64,000 nt of DNA from Phocaeicola faecalis (GCF_021730445.1 NZ_JADNRM010000011.1:17120-81119), one strand, 5' to 3'; positions 16,409 to 26,124 are shown, counted from the stretch's first letter. Numbers and translations are program-made. Notes: generated by a model from the letters alone, not told the origin.

Positions 16409-18130
16409 ATGAATCACAAATGGAATTACCAACCTCCAAGCCAAGAACAGACAGAAGCAGCTAAAGCATTAGCTAAAGAGACAGGAATCAGTCCCGTCCT
16501 CTGTAAGCTATTGCTAGAGAGAGGTATAACCTCAGCAGCAGAGGCTAAAAGATTCTTCCGCCCACAGCTTAGCGAACTACACGACCCTTTCCTGATGAAG
16601 GATATGAGTATTGCCGTAGAACGCTTAAACCAAGCTATGGGAAAGAAAGAACGTATATTGGTTTATGGAGACTATGATGTGGACGGCACGACAGCCGTAG
16701 CATTGGTATACAAGTTTCTCCAACAGTTCTATTCGAACATCGATTACTATATTCCCGACCGCTACAACGAAGGTTATGGAGTATCAGTGAAAGGGGTGGA
16801 TTATGCCTATGAAACGGGTGTAAAACTAATTATTGTATTGGATTGTGGCATTAAGGCGGTGGAAGAAATTGCTTATGCAAAAGAAAAAGGAATTGATTTC
16901 ATCATCTGTGACCACCATGTACCCGATGACGTGCTCCCTCCTGCCGTAGCCATTCTGAACGCGAAACGCCCGGATGCAACTTACCCTTACGAACATCTGT
17001 CGGGGTGTGGCGTAGGCTTCAAATTTATGCAGGCTTTTGCCTTGAACAACGGCATTGAGTTCCATCAGCTGACTCCCCTCTTGGATTTGGTCGCTGTCAG
17101 TGTAGCCTCTGACATTGTTCCCATCATGGGAGAAAACCGTGTTCTGACTTACCATGGACTGAAACAGTTGAATTCCAATCCAAGTGTAGGACTTAAAGCA
17201 ATTATTGACATTTGCGGATTGTCCGAAAAAGAAATCACTGTCGGAGATATTGTATTCAAGATTGGACCGCGCATCAATGCTTCCGGCCGTATACAGAATG
17301 GAAAAGAAGCTGTCGAATTATTGATAGAAAAAGACTTCTCCTCCGCTTTGGAAAAAGCCAATCAGATAAACCAGTACAACGAGACCCGAAAAGACCTTGA
17401 CAAGACCATGACCGAAGAAGCCAATCACATTGTGGACAGTTTGGAAGGATTGGCAGAACGTCGTACCATCGTCATTTATAATGAAGCATGGCATAAAGGG
17501 GTAATCGGGATTGTAGCTTCACGCCTGACCGAGATTTATTACCGCCCGGCAGTGGTGCTGACACGCACTGACAATCTAGCAACCGGTTCGGCCCGTTCCG
17601 TTTCCGGTTTTGATGTATATAAGGCTATTGAAAACTGCCGTGATTTGCTGGAGAACTTCGGTGGTCACACGTATGCGGCAGGACTCTCGATGAAGGTAGA
17701 GAATGTGGAAGAGTTCACCCGGCGTTTTGAAATGTATGTATCCGAGCATATTTTACCCGAACAGACCAGTGCGGTAATAGATATCGATGCTGAAATAGAT
17801 TTTCGCGACATCACTCCGAAATTTCATGCCGACCTGAAGAAGTTCAATCCGTTCGGACCCGACAATCACAAACCGGTATTCTGTACACATAATGTATATG
17901 ACTACGGAACCAGCAAAGTGGTAGGTCGCGATCAGGAGCATATCAAACTGGAACTGGTCGACAACAAATCAAACAATGTCATGAACGGAATAGCTTTCGG
18001 ACAAAGCTCACAAGCCCGTTACATCAAGACAAAACGCTCGTTCGACATCTGTTATACCATCGAAGAAAACACGCATAAGCGCGGAGAGGTACAGTTGCAG
18101 ATTGAAGATATCAAACCTAGTGAGGAATAG
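16409..18130 (+). CDS. recJ: Single-stranded-DNA-specific exonuclease RecJ
   Basis: RecJ is the 5'-3' single-strand exonuclease used in recombination and repair. The 573-residue protein shows the DHH phosphoesterase motifs VYGDYDVDGTT (Asp88, Asp90, Asp92) and CDHHVPD (Asp168-His169-His170), then LDLVAVSVASDIVP, a DHHA1 region with GFDVYKAIENC and GGHTYAAG, and a C-terminal OB-like domain. The ATG at 16409 is preferred; an upstream TTG adds 26 basic residues with no family match. A near-consensus -7 box (TAACTTTA, 16319-16326) lies upstream. recQ follows by 6 bp, so repair enzymes are co-transcribed. Confidence 0.94.
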   Translation: MNHKWNYQPPSQEQTEAAKALAKETGISPVLCKLLLERGITSAAEAKRFFRPQLSELHDPFLMKDMSIAVERLNQAMGKKERILVYGDYDVDGTTAVALVYKFLQQFYSNIDYYIPDRYNEGYGVSVKGVDYAYETGVKLIIVLDCGIKAVEEIAYAKEKGIDFIICDHHVPDDVLPPAVAILNAKRPDATYPYEHLSGCGVGFKFMQAFALNNGIEFHQLTPLLDLVAVSVASDIVPIMGENRVLTYHGLKQLNSNPSVGLKAIIDICGLSEKEITVGDIVFKIGPRINASGRIQNGKEAVELLIEKDFSSALEKANQINQYNETRKDLDKTMTEEANHIVDSLEGLAERRTIVIYNEAWHKGVIGIVASRLTEIYYRPAVVLTRTDNLATGSARSVSGFDVYKAIENCRDLLENFGGHTYAAGLSMKVENVEEFTRRFEMYVSEHILPEQTSAVIDIDAEIDFRDITPKFHADLKKFNPFGPDNHKPVFCTHNVYDYGTSKVVGRDQEHIKLELVDNKSNNVMNGIAFGQSSQARYIKTKRSFDICYTIEENTHKRGEVQLQIEDIKPSEE

Positions 18131-18136
18131 ACAAGG

Positions 18137-20032
18137 GTGACCTACAAAGAGATTCTAAAACAATACTGGAACTATGATAACTTCCGTGGCATTCAAGAAG
18201 AAATCATAGAGAGTATCGGAAAAGGACATGATACGTTAGGGCTGATGCCTACCGGCGGAGGTAAATCCATTACCTTCCAGGTACCGGCATTGGCGCAACC
18301 GGGATTATGTCTGGTCATTACCCCCCTTATTGCTCTCATGAAAGACCAGGTGCGCAATCTCCGTGACCGGGGAATCAAGGCACTGGCGGTTTATTCGGGC
18401 ATGACGCGTGAAGAAATTGTTGTAGCGCTGGAGAACTGCATATTCGGCGATTATAAATTCCTTTATATCTCTCCCGAACGACTAGACACTGATATATTCC
18501 GCACCAAGCTGCGGAATATGAAAATCAGCATGATTACAGTCGACGAGTCTCATTGTATCTCTCAATGGGGATATGACTTCCGCCCTGCCTATTTAAAGAT
18601 TTCCGAAATACGGGAGTTGCTTCCTGACATCCCGATATTGGCACTTACCGCTACAGCCACTCCCGAAGTAGTCAAAGACATTCAGATAAAATTAGGCTTC
18701 AGAGCAGACAGCCATGTCTTTCGCATGAGTTTTGAGCGAAAGAATCTGGCCTATATTGTCCGCAATACAGAGAGCAAACAGGAAGAGTTGCTGCACATTT
18801 TGAACCGTGTGTCAGGGAGCGCTATCGTATATACCCGAAACCGAAAGCGTACCCGGGAAGTGGCGGAGTTACTGACAAACAATGATATCACAGCCACCTT
18901 TTACCACGCAGGACTGAACAATGACGTGAAAGATCAGCGGCAGAAAAGCTGGCTCTCAGGCGAAAGCCGTGTCATGGTTGCCACTAATGCATTCGGAATG
19001 GGCATTGACAAACCGGATGTCCGTCTGGTTATCCATATTGATTTACCAGATTCGCCCGAAGCTTATTTCCAAGAAGCCGGACGTGCGGGACGAGACGGAC
19101 AAAAAGCTTACGCTGTCTTACTTTATGCCAAGAGTGACAAGACAACGCTCAACAAACGAATAACCGACACGTTTCCCGATAAAGAGTATATCCGAAAAGT
19201 GTATGAAGACGTCAACTACTATTTCCAAATGGCAATGGGAGACGGTCTGGGCTGTACGTTTGCCTTCAATCTGGATGAGTTTTGCCACAACTTCAAGCAC
19301 TTCCCCGTGCAGGCAGACAGTGCGCTGAAAATACTGACCCGAGCCGGATATCTGGAATATACAGACGAGCAAGACAACGCTTCCCGCATTCTGTTCACCG
19401 TCCACAGAGACGAGTTGTACAAACTCCGCGAAACCGACCCCGAAACAGAGAAACTTATCAACATCATCCTTCGTTCTTACACCGGCCTGTTCACCGACTA
19501 CGCCTATATAAACGAAGATTCCCTAGCCATCCGTTCCGGTCTGACACGCCAACGCATTTACGAAATCCTGCTGATGCTGACCCGCCGGCATATACTGCAC
19601 TATATCCCACGCAAAAAGACACCTTATATAATATATACCCGTGAACGACAGGAAAGCCATCGCCTTGCCATCACCCATGATATATATGAAGACCGTAAGG
19701 AGAGCTATATGACCCGAATTAAGGCCATAATAGAGTACGCCACTGCCAAAGACAAATGTCGCAGTCGCATGCTGCTCCGCTATTTCGGCGAGAAAAACGA
19801 GCACAACTGCGGTTTATGTGACGTATGCCTCAGCACACACCATTCGGGTATGAAGCTGGGTGAATTTCAAGAGATGGAAAATCAAATCCGTGAACTGCTC
19901 GGAACATCCCCCCTCTCTGCCGCCGATTTGTTAAACAGCATAAACGGAGAGCGCAAAAAGGCGGAAAAGGTGCTTTCGTACCTCCTATCTGAAGAAATAA
20001 TACAATCAAATGATGGAATACTTTCTTTATAA
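18137..20032 (+). CDS. recQ: ATP-dependent DNA helicase, RecQ family
   Basis: This 631-residue 3'-5' helicase acts in recombination and fork repair. It begins with GTG, 6 bp after recJ. The SF2 motifs are present: Walker A GLMPTGGGKS (35-44), DESH (136-139), ALTATATPEV, and the motif VI segment FFQEAGRAGRDG-like (YFQEAGRAGRDGQ). A zinc-binding region (CRSRMLLRYFGE, then NCGLCDVC, near 535-560) and a winged-helix region follow. No HRDC domain is evident at the C-terminus, which ends in a short helical region, so it is a RecQ variant without HRDC. Confidence 0.92.
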   Translation: MTYKEILKQYWNYDNFRGIQEEIIESIGKGHDTLGLMPTGGGKSITFQVPALAQPGLCLVITPLIALMKDQVRNLRDRGIKALAVYSGMTREEIVVALENCIFGDYKFLYISPERLDTDIFRTKLRNMKISMITVDESHCISQWGYDFRPAYLKISEIRELLPDIPILALTATATPEVVKDIQIKLGFRADSHVFRMSFERKNLAYIVRNTESKQEELLHILNRVSGSAIVYTRNRKRTREVAELLTNNDITATFYHAGLNNDVKDQRQKSWLSGESRVMVATNAFGMGIDKPDVRLVIHIDLPDSPEAYFQEAGRAGRDGQKAYAVLLYAKSDKTTLNKRITDTFPDKEYIRKVYEDVNYYFQMAMGDGLGCTFAFNLDEFCHNFKHFPVQADSALKILTRAGYLEYTDEQDNASRILFTVHRDELYKLRETDPETEKLINIILRSYTGLFTDYAYINEDSLAIRSGLTRQRIYEILLMLTRRHILHYIPRKKTPYIIYTRERQESHRLAITHDIYEDRKESYMTRIKAIIEYATAKDKCRSRMLLRYFGEKNEHNCGLCDVCLSTHHSGMKLGEFQEMENQIRELLGTSPLSAADLLNSINGERKKAEKVLSYLLSEEIIQSNDGILSL

Positions 20033-20036
20033 GTAT

Positions 20037-20044
20037 TATCTTTG
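20037..20044 (+). promoter_or_regulatory. Possible -7 box for the GH84 gene
   Basis: TATCTTTG matches TAnnTTTG exactly, just after the recQ stop codon and 34 bp before the ATG at 20079. No -33 TTTG is seen. Confidence 0.45.
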
Positions 20045-20078
20045 CCACTGATTTATTAACCTTTTACCCCAATAAAAC

Positions 20079-22292
20079 ATGAGAAAAGCGTATTTAGCAA
20101 TTATTTGTCTGTTTGCAGGACTCAATGCATTTGCACAACATGCAGACGTCCAGCCTGTACCTCAACAGATGTCCGAATCCGGCCAGCGAATCACTTTACC
20201 CGGAATCTATCAATTCACTGGAGACACGGAAGCTAACCCCTATGCAGTACAACAATTAAAACAGTTATTGGCAGGAAAACACTCAGCCAAAGAAGGTTTA
20301 CGCATCTATATCGGGGAAAAAGGAGACAAATCCGTCCGCAAGTTTGCCCGTCAGATTCCCAACCGGAAGGAAGGCTACTATCTTTGCATCAACGATAAAG
20401 AAATTGTATTGGCAGGAAATGACGAACGAGGAACATTCTATGCCTTGCAGACCCTCAGCCGCCTGCTGAAAGACAACCAACTTCCGGCTGTCGAGATAAA
20501 AGACTACCCCTCTATCCGTTTCCGCGGTGTAGTGGAAGGATTCTATGGCACTCCGTGGAGCCATGCCGCCCGTCTGCGCCAACTCAAATTCTATGGCGAG
20601 AACAAGATGAACACCTATATTTATGGTCCTAAAGACGACCCTTACCACAGTTCTCCCAACTGGCGCCTGCCCTATCCCGAAAAAGAAGCCAAGCAGTTGC
20701 AAGAACTGGTGAAAGTAGCCAAAGAAAATGAAGTCGATTTCGTATGGGCCATCCATCCGGGACAAGACATCAAATGGAATCAGGAAGACCGTGATAACCT
20801 GCTGGCCAAATTCGAAAAGATGTATGACTTAGGCGTACGTTCTTTCGCTGTCTTCTTTGACGACATTTCAGGCGAAGGAACCAACCCTGTCAAACAGGCA
20901 GAGCTATTGAACTACATCGACGAGAACTTTGTAAAAGTGAAAAAGGATGTAACCCCGCTCGTCATGTGCCCCACAGAGTATAACAAAAGCTGGTCCGACC
21001 CCAAAGGCGGATACCTCACCACACTGGGCGACAAGCTGAACCCGAGTATCCAAATCATGTGGACAGGTGACCGCGTGATTTCCGACATCACCAAAGACGG
21101 TATCCAATGGATTAACGAACGAATCAAACGTCCGGCCTATATCTGGTGGAACTTCCCTGTATCAGACTATGTACGCGACCATTTGCTGCTTGGCCCTGTA
21201 TACGGCAATGACACTCAGATAGCCGACCAAATGTCCGGCTTCGTGACCAATCCGATGGAACATGCCGAAGCATCGAAGATTGCCATATACGGAGTAGCAT
21301 CCTACTCATGGAATCCTGAAAAGTATGACAGTGAAAAGACTTGGAAGGATGCCATCAAGAACATCATGCCGACATCTGCCGAAGAATTGGAATTCTTTGC
21401 GGCACATAATTCCGACCTGGGAGCGAACGGACACAGATATCGTCGTGACGAATCTGTCGCTTTGCAACCGGTCGCCCAAAGTTTCACCGACAGCTATATA
21501 AAAGGTGGGAAATATAATGAAAGCGATTACACCGCCCTGCAAGAGACTTTCGGCAGAATGACAGAATCCGGCGACATCCTACTGACCGACGCCGAAAACA
21601 CTCCATTGGTGGAAGAAATGAAACCGTGGCTGGCACAATTCAAACTGCTGGGCGAAACGGGAGGAGAAGTTCTGGCTATGGCAAAAGCCTACGAAAGCGG
21701 CAACCAAGAACTGTTTATGCGCAAATACAAACACGTAAAAGCTTTACAGCAACAGATGTTCCAAATAGACCAGACATACAATCAGAATCCATATCAACCG
21801 GGTGTAAAAACGGCCACAAAAGTGATTAAACCATTGATTGACCAAACCTTTGCAGCTGTGACAGAACGCTATAACAAGAAATACAGCACCCTGCTGGATG
21901 CAACGACCGATTATATGCCGCATAAGCTTGTCAGTGATGTGGAACAAATCAAAAACCTGCCATTGCAACTAAAGACCAACCGCATCCAAGTGTCTCCGGC
22001 ACTGGAAGTCATCAAATGGCAAGCCAAAGGCTTTATCACTATCGAGCTTGATAACGTTTATCCGGGATTAAGCATTGATATTGACTTCGGCAAACCCGAA
22101 GTGGCAACCTGGGGAGTACTTGAAGTTTCGACCGACGGCAAAGAATGGAAGAAAATAGATTATAAACAGGAAAAGAATCGCCTGACAGCAGACCTGAAGA
22201 AAGCTCCCGTCAAAGCCGTGAGATTCAGCAACAGTCAAGACAAGGAACAAGAAATCTATCTCAGACGATTCATTATTACTGTAGACAAATAA
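20079..22292 (+). CDS. O-GlcNAcase / beta-N-acetylglucosaminidase GH84
   Basis: This 737-residue exported enzyme removes beta-linked N-acetylglucosamine, including O-GlcNAc, by substrate-assisted catalysis. It has a signal peptide (about residues 1-19, ending FAQ), an N-terminal alpha/beta domain (about 20-145), the GH84 barrel starting RGVVEGFYGTPWSH, the catalytic pair Asp261-Asp262 in FFDDISGEG, the substrate-contact segment NTYIYGPKDDPYH and a helical plus beta-sandwich C-terminus. From memory the sequence closely follows the structurally known B. thetaiotaomicron BtGH84, including HLLLGPVYGND-like stretches. It probably acts on host mucin glycans in the periplasm or at the surface. It heads a run with a TPR gene 14 bp downstream. 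Confidence 0.94.
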   Translation: MRKAYLAIICLFAGLNAFAQHADVQPVPQQMSESGQRITLPGIYQFTGDTEANPYAVQQLKQLLAGKHSAKEGLRIYIGEKGDKSVRKFARQIPNRKEGYYLCINDKEIVLAGNDERGTFYALQTLSRLLKDNQLPAVEIKDYPSIRFRGVVEGFYGTPWSHAARLRQLKFYGENKMNTYIYGPKDDPYHSSPNWRLPYPEKEAKQLQELVKVAKENEVDFVWAIHPGQDIKWNQEDRDNLLAKFEKMYDLGVRSFAVFFDDISGEGTNPVKQAELLNYIDENFVKVKKDVTPLVMCPTEYNKSWSDPKGGYLTTLGDKLNPSIQIMWTGDRVISDITKDGIQWINERIKRPAYIWWNFPVSDYVRDHLLLGPVYGNDTQIADQMSGFVTNPMEHAEASKIAIYGVASYSWNPEKYDSEKTWKDAIKNIMPTSAEELEFFAAHNSDLGANGHRYRRDESVALQPVAQSFTDSYIKGGKYNESDYTALQETFGRMTESGDILLTDAENTPLVEEMKPWLAQFKLLGETGGEVLAMAKAYESGNQELFMRKYKHVKALQQQMFQIDQTYNQNPYQPGVKTATKVIKPLIDQTFAAVTERYNKKYSTLLDATTDYMPHKLVSDVEQIKNLPLQLKTNRIQVSPALEVIKWQAKGFITIELDNVYPGLSIDIDFGKPEVATWGVLEVSTDGKEWKKIDYKQEKNRLTADLKKAPVKAVRFSNSQDKEQEIYLRRFIITVDK

Positions 22293-22306
22293 AACAACTG
22301 TAAATT

Positions 22307-23257
22307 ATGGGCTTTTTTAAATCTTTATTCGGTGGGAACAATACCCCTGAAACGGAAAAAGAGAAAAACGATAAAAAGAATTTTGAGATTTTAAAATACG
22401 ACGGCATCCGCGCTCAGCGCATGGGCAAATTGCCCTACGCCATCAAATGTTTTGAAGAAGCAGTTGCCATCAATGACGAGATGGAAACGCTCACCTTCCT
22501 TGCCAATGCATACATCCAGGCCAACCGCCTGGATGATGCACGCATCACCTTCGACCGCATGGCAGAAAAAGACCCTGAACAAGTCAGCACCTTTCTGTCG
22601 CTGGCCGGTATCTGCTTCATGCAAGAAGACTATGAAACCATGAACGATGCCTGCCAAAAGGCACTCGCCTTAGACGACAAGAATCCTCTCACCTATTATC
22701 TCACTGCCAAAGCAGCGGTGGGAATGAAAGAAGAAATCAATGCCATTGCCATGCTGACCAAAGCGATAGTCTTAAAAGAAGACTATACGGAAGCATACCA
22801 ATTGCGCGCTGAAGTATTATGGGGCATGAAGCAAGCAAAAGATGCGGCAGAGGACATTCAGAAATTACTGAGCCTCAACCCCGAAGACGAACAGGCCCTG
22901 TTGTTGAAAGGCGAAATACTGGCAGCAACCGGTGAAGAGGAACAGGCAGAGGAATGTTTCAATCAAGTATTGTCGCTCAATCCTTTTAATGAAAAGGCAT
23001 ATCTGCTGTCGGGAGAGCTTTTCCTGACAAAGAAAGACTTCGACAAAGCCATCGGAGTGTATGATGAAGCCATCGAAATCAATCCCAACTTTGCACAAGC
23101 CTATCATGAGAGAGGCCGCATCAAGTTGTTGAAAGGCGACAAGGACGGTTCTGTGGAAGATATGAAAAAAGCCATGGAACTGGCTCCCGAAACCGAAGAA
23201 AACATCAGCGGACAATATAACAATTACGAGAACATGACAAAGAACGTTCCCTTCTGA
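22307..23257 (+). CDS. Tetratricopeptide repeat protein
   Basis: The 316-residue protein has no signal peptide and is built of about eight TPR units between residues 35 and 300, for example GKLPYAIKCFEEAVAINDE, LDDARITFDRMAEKDPE and FDKAIGVYDEAIEINPNFAQ. It starts MGFFKSLFGG, a short amphipathic lead. TPR proteins act as protein-binding scaffolds; the partner here is unknown. The gene is 14 bp after the GH84 gene and 57 bp before the AI-2E-type permease. No catalytic domain is seen. Confidence 0.85.
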   Translation: MGFFKSLFGGNNTPETEKEKNDKKNFEILKYDGIRAQRMGKLPYAIKCFEEAVAINDEMETLTFLANAYIQANRLDDARITFDRMAEKDPEQVSTFLSLAGICFMQEDYETMNDACQKALALDDKNPLTYYLTAKAAVGMKEEINAIAMLTKAIVLKEDYTEAYQLRAEVLWGMKQAKDAAEDIQKLLSLNPEDEQALLLKGEILAATGEEEQAEECFNQVLSLNPFNEKAYLLSGELFLTKKDFDKAIGVYDEAIEINPNFAQAYHERGRIKLLKGDKDGSVEDMKKAMELAPETEENISGQYNNYENMTKNVPF

Positions 23258-23314
23258 TGAGATAAACATTATGCTCTGTTTTATTGTTTATCTACGAGAG
23301 ATATACAATAAAAC

Positions 23315-24316
23315 ATGAGCGTAAAAGAACAATACTGGAAATATTCCCTTATCACCATCATACTGGGCTTAGGGCTTTTGCTCTTTCTGAAAATGACTCC
23401 TTTTATGGGAGGAATATTAGGAGCATGTACCATCTACATCATGGTCAGAGGACAGATGCTCTATCTTACTCAAAAGAAAAAAATAAGGAAAAGCATCACT
23501 GCCATTATCCTGTTGATAGAAGCAATACTCTGCTTCCTGGTTCCTCTCTCATTGGCTGTGTGGCTCCTTATCAACAAGTTGCAGACCGTCAATGTAGACA
23601 CCACCGCTTTTGTCAACACAGTCACCAACCTTGCCGACTGGATTCGCCAGAAAACAGAATATGACTTGCTGAGCAAAGAAAACATCAGCTCGATAGCCTC
23701 CATACTTCCCGGCATCGGCCAATTCCTGATGGGCGGTATCAGCAGTTTTGCCGTCAATCTCTTCGTATTGGTTTTTGTACTCTACTTCATGCTGATTGGA
23801 GGAACAAAAATGGAACAATATATTTATGAGCTTCTCCCCTTCAGTGACAGCAACAAGAAGCATGTAATGAACGAAATCAACATGATTGTTCGGGCAAATG
23901 CGATAGGCATTCCATTATTGGCAATCATTCAAGGAGCAATCGCTACGTTGGGCTACTATCTGTTTGATGCCCCCAGTGCATTGCTTTTCGGTTTCCTTAC
24001 CTGCTTTGCCACCGTTATTCCTATTGTGGGAACAGCCCTGGTATGGTTTCCTTTAGCTGCTTACATGGCCATATCGGGTGATTGGCCTCATGCCGTCGGG
24101 TTACTGCTGTACTGCGGATTGATAGTGACCAACATCGACAATCTTATCCGCTTTATCCTTCAAAAGAAGATGGCAGACACCCATCCTCTCATCACTATCT
24201 TCGGAGTTGTCATCGGGCTGTCATTATTTGGATTCATGGGAGTGATATTCGGTCCGCTACTGATTTCCATCTTCATTCTATGCGTCAATATCTTTAAAGA
24301 GCAATACTTAAAATAG
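23315..24316 (+). CDS. AI-2E family transporter (PerM-like permease)
   Basis: This 333-residue polytopic membrane protein has about eight hydrophobic helices and the AI-2E family pattern. An N-terminal helix pair is followed by a soluble stretch (about residues 85-130), then helices carrying GIPLLAIIQGAIATLGYYL and PIVGTALVWFPLA, and the C-terminal HPLITIFGVVIGLSLFGFMG-type segment. Members export autoinducer-2 or exchange ions; which applies here cannot be told. It is the last gene of the run that starts with GH84. The region after it contains a repeat element. Confidence 0.85.
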   Translation: MSVKEQYWKYSLITIILGLGLLLFLKMTPFMGGILGACTIYIMVRGQMLYLTQKKKIRKSITAIILLIEAILCFLVPLSLAVWLLINKLQTVNVDTTAFVNTVTNLADWIRQKTEYDLLSKENISSIASILPGIGQFLMGGISSFAVNLFVLVFVLYFMLIGGTKMEQYIYELLPFSDSNKKHVMNEINMIVRANAIGIPLLAIIQGAIATLGYYLFDAPSALLFGFLTCFATVIPIVGTALVWFPLAAYMAISGDWPHAVGLLLYCGLIVTNIDNLIRFILQKKMADTHPLITIFGVVIGLSLFGFMGVIFGPLLISIFILCVNIFKEQYLK

Positions 24317-24424
24317 ACAACTATCGGAAAAACAGTCATTTTATCTCCCTGCCATCATAAACAATATTCATGGAGGGCTACGGGCTTCTTTTCCGATAAA
24401 CTGTCCCTTCCCCCTACTTACCGC
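24317..24424. other. Intergenic spacer with a long-loop inverted repeat
   Basis: TATCGGAAAA just after the permease gene has a matching TTTTCCGATA near 24390, giving a stem with a loop of more than 50 bases. No gene is seen. It leads into repeat copy D. Confidence 0.35.
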
Positions 24425-24640
24425 AGACAAAGGGAAGACTAAGGCATTCCATGCCGTCAGCTAAGGTCTTTTAAGCGGAAGATTAGTACAGACTTCGGCA
24501 GCGGACCGTACAGTCCATTACAGCAGACCGTACAGTCCACTGCAGCAGACCGTACGGTCCATTGCCGAAGTCTGTAATAGTCTGACCTACAAAAACACTT
24601 AACCAACAGGACGGAAAGGCTTAATCCGACGCACATCGGG
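24425..24640 (-). repeat. Palindromic repeat element, copy D (inverted)
   Basis: Compared with copy A this copy lies in the opposite orientation: AAGGTCTTTTAAGCGGAAGA here is the complement of the right flank of A. Three 22-bp units occur at 24502-24523, 24524-24545 and 24546-24567, with cores GGACCGTACAGTCC, AGACCGTACAGTCC and AGACCGTACGGTCC. An outer inverted pair (near 24484-24501 and 24563-24581) brackets them. The side corresponding to the left flank of A has diverged. Confidence 0.8.
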
Positions 24641-24733
24641 ACTAACCTCCGGAACAAATACAAACAGGACGTAAAACATAGCCGGATTTCTTTTTATTTT
24701 TGTAAAACTCAAGGCTATAAGCAAAATAATAAC

Positions 24734-24741
24734 TATTTTTG
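24734..24741 (+). promoter_or_regulatory. Possible -7 box for the purM operon
   Basis: TATTTTTG matches TAnnTTTG, 29 bp before the purM ATG. No -33 TTTG is seen at standard spacing. Confidence 0.45.
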
Positions 24742-24770
24742 CGCATTCAATTGAACAAAACATTTAACTC

Positions 24771-25937
24771 ATGAGTAATCAACGATACATGCAGCGCGGC
24801 GTGTCCGCATCCAAGGAAGATGTACACAACGCCATTAAGAACATTGACAAAGGTATTTTTCCACAAGCTTTCTGTAAGATTATCCCTGATATTCTGGGTG
24901 GTGACCCCGAATATTGTAACATTATGCACGCCGACGGTGCAGGGACAAAATCATCATTAGCCTATCTCTATTGGAAAGAGACCGGTGACCTGAGTGTGTG
25001 GAAAGGCATTGCGCAAGATGCACTGATTATGAATATCGACGACCTGCTTTGTGTGGGTGCTGTCGACAACATTTTGGTTTCATCCACCATCGGACGCAAC
25101 AAACTGCTCGTTCCCGGAGAAGTCATTTCTGCTATCATCAACGGAACAGACGAACTGCTTGCCGAACTTCGTGAAATGGGAGTAGGCGTATATGCCACCG
25201 GTGGCGAAACAGCCGACGTAGGTGACTTGGTCCGCACCATCATCGTAGATTCTACCGTAACTTGCCGCATGAAGCGCGCAGACGTTATCAATAATGCCAA
25301 TATCCGTCCGGGTGACGTCATTGTCGGCCTGGCTTCTTACGGACAGGCAACTTACGAAAAAGAATATAACGGCGGTATGGGAAGCAACGGTTTGACCAGT
25401 GCCCGCCATGATGTATTCTCTAAATATCTGGCAGAGAAATACCCCGAAAGTTATGATAAGGCCGTTCCCGAAGAGTTAGTTTATAGCGGAAACTTGAAAC
25501 TGACAGACAAAGTGGAAGGCAGCCCGCTGGATGCAGGCAAACTGGTATTATCGGCTACGCGTACATACGCTCCGGTAGTGAAGAAGTTGCTAGATGCGCT
25601 TCGTCCCGAAATTCACGGTATGGTTCACTGTTCAGGTGGCGCACAGACCAAGATTCTGCACTTTGTAGACAACGTCCGAGTGGTGAAAGACAACCTGTTC
25701 CCTGTTCCTCCGTTGTTCAAGACCATCAAAGAGCAAAGCGGTACGGATTGGGAAGAAATGTACAAGGTATTCAATATGGGGCACCGTCTGGAAGTCTACT
25801 TGTCACCGGAGCACGCTGAAGAAGTGATTGCTATCAGCAAGTCGTTCAATATCGATGCACAAATTGTAGGACACATTGAAGAAAGTGACAAGAAGGAACT
25901 GATTATCAAGAGTGAATTTGGAGAATTCAAATACTAA
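24771..25937 (+). CDS. purM: Phosphoribosylformylglycinamidine cyclo-ligase (PurM-like AIR synthase)
   Basis: PurM closes the imidazole ring to give AIR in purine synthesis. The 388-residue protein belongs to the PurM/AIR synthase superfamily. It has the start YMQRGVSASKEDVHNAI, the nucleotide-site motif HADGAGTKSSLAYLY, the segment MNIDDLLCVGA, then ATGGETADV and ASYGQATYE, with the second half carrying the C-terminal AIRS domain (VHCSGGAQTKIL). It is longer than the E. coli enzyme and represents a Bacteroidetes-type variant. It is the first gene of a tight run with a small membrane ORF, prfA, pyrF and an HD gene. purL lies separately at 49107. Confidence 0.85.
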   Translation: MSNQRYMQRGVSASKEDVHNAIKNIDKGIFPQAFCKIIPDILGGDPEYCNIMHADGAGTKSSLAYLYWKETGDLSVWKGIAQDALIMNIDDLLCVGAVDNILVSSTIGRNKLLVPGEVISAIINGTDELLAELREMGVGVYATGGETADVGDLVRTIIVDSTVTCRMKRADVINNANIRPGDVIVGLASYGQATYEKEYNGGMGSNGLTSARHDVFSKYLAEKYPESYDKAVPEELVYSGNLKLTDKVEGSPLDAGKLVLSATRTYAPVVKKLLDALRPEIHGMVHCSGGAQTKILHFVDNVRVVKDNLFPVPPLFKTIKEQSGTDWEEMYKVFNMGHRLEVYLSPEHAEEVIAISKSFNIDAQIVGHIEESDKKELIIKSEFGEFKY

Positions 25938-25942
25938 CCAAT

Positions 25943-26110
25943 ATGAACAGACGAGTTTTCCTCATACAGATATTGTTATCTCTTATTCTACTCATCGGGC
26001 TTTGTCTCATATTCAAAATGCCTTCAGGTAGTATAATTGGAACAGTTATCGGTTACTTAGTAGGTGGAAGCGTCGTTGCTGTGATTAATAATAAGAACAA
26101 GAAGAAGTAG
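25943..26110 (+). CDS. 55-residue predicted membrane protein between purM and prfA
   Basis: An ATG 5 bp after the purM stop opens a 55-codon frame ending TAG 14 bp before prfA. The product begins MNRRVF and has two hydrophobic segments (about residues 5-24 and 30-48) joined by a short KMPSG turn, and ends with a basic tail (NNKNKKK). The fit into the operon without overlap and the two-helix hairpin pattern support a real gene. No family is recognised, although small glycine-rich hairpin proteins of this kind are common. A role in membrane stress or in regulating its neighbours would be a guess. Confidence 0.65.
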   Translation: MNRRVFLIQILLSLILLIGLCLIFKMPSGSIIGTVIGYLVGGSVVAVINNKNKKK

Positions 26111-26124
26111 TAGTAACTCAGTGA

